From positions 4,402,001 through 4,466,000 of the forward strand of contig NZ_CP022743.1 of assembly GCF_002257585.1 (NCBI RefSeq): a stretch of DNA of 64,000 bases. The letters run 5' to 3'. The position numbers and the translations under genes are program-made. The stretch is from Mucilaginibacter xinganensis (GTDB taxonomy: Bacteria > Bacteroidota > Bacteroidia > Sphingobacteriales > Sphingobacteriaceae). The notes beneath the pieces are model-generated. The model did not search any database. It saw nothing but the letters and a program-made list of their open reading frames with translations, and was not told the origin of the DNA. Below, piece by piece: positions 61,170-64,000 of this stretch (positions are counted from its first letter, which is position 1; each line of letters starts with the position of its first letter).

Positions 61170-62363
61170 ATGAATTCATCTCAAAGACAACCCTACAACG
61201 CCAATTTCACCCAAGAAAGGTACGAAAAGTTTTTGAAGGACCTGGATGCTGGATTGCGCGGGTCCATCGCTTTTAGAGTAGCAGAAACCCCTGTTTTTTT
61301 AACAGATGACTTTCGTGATAAACTGATTGCTGCAGGCAACGCTATCGTAGATACCATTCTGCAGCCCAACTTTAAGGAACTGACGGAAAGATCTATTCCG
61401 GAAAAATGGAGAGTCGCCAATGAAAACGATCACCCTCATTTTATTGCGCTGGATTTTGGGGTTTGTAAGGATGAGGCAGGAAATATTATTCCAAAATTGA
61501 TAGAGTTACAGGGCTTCCCTTCTTTATATGGTTTTCAGGTAACCCTGGCTGATAAATACAGGGATAACTTTGAGATAGCCGATGATCAAACCGTTTTTTT
61601 CAGCGGGCTTGACAAGCATTCTTATATAAATCTGCTGAAAAAAACCATAATAGGTGACCAACATCCGGAAGAGGTTGTGCTGATGGACGTAAACGCCCCC
61701 GAACAAAAAACTTCAGTCGATTTTTATCTTACGCAAAAGCTTATCGGGACTCCGGTGGTATCGCTAGCCGACCTGGAGCGGGACGGCGACCAGCTTTTTT
61801 ACAGGGCTAACGATAAAAAAACACTCATTAAACGGATTTATAACCGGTTAATATTTGATGAAATAGCAGCCGATCCGCATATCTTTGATAAAGTTGTAGA
61901 TATCAGGCAGCCGCTTGACATTGAGTGGATAACGCATCCCAACTGGTTTTATCGCGTAAGCAAATTTACCATGCCTTTTTTAAAAGGCGATTATATTCCA
62001 AAAACACAGTTCCTTAATCAGATAAATGAGATTCCCGCCGACCTGGAAAATTACGTGCTAAAACCTTTGTTTTCATTTGCGGGGCAGGGAGTAATTATTG
62101 ATGTGTCACAAAATGACATTCGAAATATAAAAGATCCGGAGAACTGGGTACTGCAGCAAAAGGTAAATTATGAACCCGTAGTACAGGCGCCGGATGGCGG
62201 CGTAAAGGTTGAGGTAAGATTGCTTTACCTTTGGCCAAATGGCGATAAAAAACCGACACTTGCCATTAACCTTGCCCGCCTGAGCCGGGGAAAAATGATC
62301 GGTGTACGTTATAACAAGGATTTTGACTGGGTAGGTGGCACAGTAGCCTTTATGGGACGTTAG
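61170..62363 (+). CDS. ATP-grasp-like protein of unknown function, 397 aa
   Basis: Not a family I can name. Several motifs resemble a divergent or circularly permuted ATP-grasp fold: KLIELQGFPSLYGFQ (about residues 109-123), LIKRIYNRLIFDE (219-231), a Gly loop YVLKPLFSFAGQGVIID (Lys298, Gly305, Gly307), WVLQQKV, and KVEVRLLYLWPNG with a metal-type Glu/Arg (Glu348, Arg350), then ARLSRGKMIG. No signal peptide. It closes the ligase group, 60 bases behind the GATase. Likely a second ligase or transferase of the same pathway (inference). Confidence 0.75.
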   Translation: MNSSQRQPYNANFTQERYEKFLKDLDAGLRGSIAFRVAETPVFLTDDFRDKLIAAGNAIVDTILQPNFKELTERSIPEKWRVANENDHPHFIALDFGVCKDEAGNIIPKLIELQGFPSLYGFQVTLADKYRDNFEIADDQTVFFSGLDKHSYINLLKKTIIGDQHPEEVVLMDVNAPEQKTSVDFYLTQKLIGTPVVSLADLERDGDQLFYRANDKKTLIKRIYNRLIFDEIAADPHIFDKVVDIRQPLDIEWITHPNWFYRVSKFTMPFLKGDYIPKTQFLNQINEIPADLENYVLKPLFSFAGQGVIIDVSQNDIRNIKDPENWVLQQKVNYEPVVQAPDGGVKVEVRLLYLWPNGDKKPTLAINLARLSRGKMIGVRYNKDFDWVGGTVAFMGR

Positions 62364-62369
62364 CTTATT

Positions 62370-62471
62370 AGAGACCGGAGATCAGTTGCTTTCAATTACT
62401 GTCTAAAAAAATCAAATTCCTACAGCGTTCCGTTATTATATTCCTAACTAATTTCTAACCCTCCGGTCTCT
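62370..62471. repeat. Intergenic TTAGAGACCGGAG-family hairpin (copy 3)
   Basis: Perfect 11-bp arms AGAGACCGGAG (62370-62380) and CTCCGGTCTCT (62461-62471), extended by three more pairs. Lies 7 bases after the last ligase gene and probably ends that transcript. Confidence 0.65.
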
Positions 62472-62532
62472 GATCCCTAACATTAAACCAAATACTATTA
62501 AAGTTGTCTGTTCGTATATATATAAATTGTAG

Positions 62533-62540
62533 TAAATTTG
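62533..62540 (+). promoter_or_regulatory. -7 promoter box for the small Cys-rich protein
   Basis: TAAATTTG, an exact TAnnTTTG, only 4 bases before the ATG at 62545, predicting a leaderless mRNA. A clear -33 TTTG is missing. Confidence 0.45.
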
Positions 62541-62544
62541 TGAC

Positions 62545-62706
62545 ATGAATATCCAGATAGTAATAATAGCGATACTATTTGCAGCGGCAGTTTTTTACGT
62601 TGGCAGACTTATTTATAAAAACCTGTTCACTAAAAAGAGCTGTGGCGGCAACTGCAAATGCGGTGTCGATTTTTCGGCTATTGAGCCAGGCAAATCAGGC
62701 AAATAA
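62545..62706 (+). CDS. FeoB-associated Cys-rich membrane protein-like, 53 aa
   Basis: Short gene reading MNIQIVIIAILFAAAVFYVG and on: one membrane helix (residues 3-20), a basic stretch (RLIYKNLFTKK), then a Cys-rich end SCGGNCKCGV with three Cys. This fits the FeoB-associated Cys-rich membrane protein family (PF12669) in size and shape; those proteins often travel with ferrous iron transporter FeoB, but no feoA/feoB is seen here. Confidence 0.75.
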   Translation: MNIQIVIIAILFAAAVFYVGRLIYKNLFTKKSCGGNCKCGVDFSAIEPGKSGK

Positions 62707-62760
62707 ATATACCATTTATATACTTAAAGAGTAAAATTCTATTTTATTTAAAAAACTTCA

Positions 62761-64000
62761 ATGTCCAATAAACAGGTTTTCCAAACTGATACCCCGAGTA
62801 GATGGATCCGTTTTAAATGGCTCAGCCGTGTTATCATAATTGTTTTGGTGGCCAGCGTAGTAGCAGCAGCAATAACGATAACATCAAAACAATATCCAAG
62901 TTTACCAAACTTAAACCCGGCTCCTAAAAAACTAACAAAGGAAGAGCTTGACCAGTTAAAAAGGTCAAAAAAATTCAAGGATTTTAAAATTGATAAAAGC
63001 CAGATCCAAAAGCTGGCCATAGCTCGTCATTTACACCAGTTAAAGCGCCCCAATAATAAAGACCGAATAAACGCAGCATTTTACAGACCTTGGGAAGCCC
63101 AGGCTTATAATTCTTTAGTTGAACACATTGGCAAACTGGATATGATTGTGAGTGAAGGCTTTTTCATAAAGCCTAAAACCGATACCATTGTTGCCAATAT
63201 TGACACGGGGCTCATCAATCTTAATAAAAAATATAAAAAGCCTGTTTTAATGACGTTGTCTAACTACGTCAACATTAATAATGCGAGTGGCGGGTATGAC
63301 AGTAAAGACGTTGAAAGAATTATAAAAGACAAAAAACTTAGGGTTGGCTTTATACAAAGTATTGTACGGCAATTACAAAAATATAAATTCCAGGGTGTTA
63401 ACCTTGATTTTGACGAGATAAAAGACCGCAACAGCAAAAATTATATTGCATTTGAAAATGATCTTTACGCAATCTTACATCCTGCCGGCCTTTTAGTAAC
63501 GCAAAACGTGATTCCGGATGATGAACAATTTAACCTGGAACGCCTTCAGCATGTAAATGACTTTTTGTTCGTGATGGCTATTGATCAGCATAATGAAAAC
63601 AGCAACGCGGGCGATCTTTCAAACCAGCATTGGGTTGAAAAAATACTGGACGATGTTTGTTCCCGCATTCCGAGTGAAAAAGTAATATTGACGGTGGCAG
63701 GCGGGGCTTATGACTGGCCGGAGAGCAGTGTAGGAAAAGCGATGGGATACCAACAGGCGATAAGCATTGCGCAGGAGAACAGCAGCAAGATCATCTTCGA
63801 TCCGATGTCGGCAAACCTGCATTACACCTATCTTGACGCCGATAGCCTGGATCACACTGTGTATTTTACTGATGCCGCTACCAACTTCAACATTATCCGC
63901 CAGGCTGATGACTGGGCTACCGGTGGGGTTGCCTTATGGCGATTAGGATCTGAAGACCCCCGGTTATGGACATTCTTTCAAAAGAACCTATCGACCGACT
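62761..64000 (+). CDS. GH18-type protein, N-terminal part, cut by window end (413 codons seen)
   Basis: Membrane-anchored start (TM at about residues 23-40, VIIIVLVASVVAAAITIT) then a GH18-like TIM barrel. The catalytic strand reads YKFQGVNLDFDEIKD: the GH18 consensus DGxDxDxE is kept except Gln for the first Asp, Asn for the second and Asp for the catalytic Glu. No stop codon appears before the window ends, so length and later domains are unseen. In relatives such N-termini continue into a NodB deacetylase and a GT2 glycosyltransferase (recall), which would make an exopolysaccharide synthase-like fusion (inference). Confidence 0.75.
   Translation, partial: MSNKQVFQTDTPSRWIRFKWLSRVIIIVLVASVVAAAITITSKQYPSLPNLNPAPKKLTKEELDQLKRSKKFKDFKIDKSQIQKLAIARHLHQLKRPNNKDRINAAFYRPWEAQAYNSLVEHIGKLDMIVSEGFFIKPKTDTIVANIDTGLINLNKKYKKPVLMTLSNYVNINNASGGYDSKDVERIIKDKKLRVGFIQSIVRQLQKYKFQGVNLDFDEIKDRNSKNYIAFENDLYAILHPAGLLVTQNVIPDDEQFNLERLQHVNDFLFVMAIDQHNENSNAGDLSNQHWVEKILDDVCSRIPSEKVILTVAGGAYDWPESSVGKAMGYQQAISIAQENSSKIIFDPMSANLHYTYLDADSLDHTVYFTDAATNFNIIRQADDWATGGVALWRLGSEDPRLWTFFQKNLSTD

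Noticed and set aside
1..64000. CRISPR arrays, tRNA or rRNA genes, insertion sequences, integrases, prophage genes
   Set aside because: Scanning both strands gave no regular spaced repeats, cloverleaf pattern, transposase-like or phage-like protein.

Overview
The window looks like chromosomal DNA from a member of the phylum Bacteroidota, most likely family Sphingobacteriaceae and close to Mucilaginibacter or Pedobacter (inference from gene content and order, not from a search). The main pointers are SprA, the giant type IX secretion translocon; the runs miaB - sigma54 activator - lptE - acidic protein - secG - groES - groEL, maeB/ruvA/sprA, and flippase - dut - TPR - DUF4292 - EnvC-like - tatA - tatA - gatA; many promoters of the TAnnTTTG type with few Shine-Dalgarno sequences; and lipoprotein signal peptides ending in S-C-K. 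I see no rRNA, tRNA, CRISPR array, insertion sequence, prophage or attachment site. No stretch without a gene exceeds 300 bases.

Layout. 1-8.3 kb (minus strand): groEL, groES, secG, a large acidic TPR protein, lptE, a sigma54-dependent activator and miaB, largely one operon for envelope and protein homeostasis. 8.5-13.1 kb (plus): two tandem AsmA/DUF748-like proteins and a GIN-domain adhesin-like protein. 13.2-25.1 kb (minus): a DUF1801 protein, sprA, ruvA, maeB and rlmN. 25.2-37.3 kb (plus): amidohydrolase, acylphosphatase, flippase, dUTPase, TPR protein, DUF4292 lipoprotein, EnvC-like protein, two TatA proteins, an amidase/GatA, a LysM lytic transglycosylase and a ComF protein. 37.3-40.0 kb (minus): orphan receiver, glyA, scpA. 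40.2-43.1 kb (plus): orphan lipoprotein and dxs. 43.2-46.0 kb (minus): a Wzi/RemB-like barrel and gmd. 46.2-50.7 kb (plus): a UvrD-type helicase fused to an Fe-S nuclease, and an M28 peptidase. 50.8-54.7 kb: an ABC exporter operon led by a 67-residue membrane protein, divergent from a LytS/LytTR two-component pair. 54.8-57.0 kb (minus): plsC-like acyltransferase, Nudix hydrolase, esterase. 57.3-62.4 kb (plus): esterase, ATP-grasp ligase, GCS2 carboxylate-amine ligase, class I glutamine amidotransferase and an ATP-grasp-like protein. 62.5-64 kb (plus): a tiny Cys-rich membrane protein and the start of a GH18-type protein cut by the window edge.

The best candidate for an undescribed system is 56.2-62.4 kb: three ligase-type enzymes, one glutamine amidotransferase and two PF00756-type esterases packed together. 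This is the enzymology of a small amide- or peptide-like metabolite made without a ribosome and without NRPS carrier domains. The second notable signal is regulatory: a direct repeat with a 21-bp period between the ABC operon and the LytS/LytTR pair fits the LytTR recognition rule with exactly 12 bp between half-sites. Other recurring signals are a family of TTAGAGATTAGAG-type intergenic hairpins and several -7 boxes that almost touch the start codon, predicting leaderless or nearly leaderless mRNAs.
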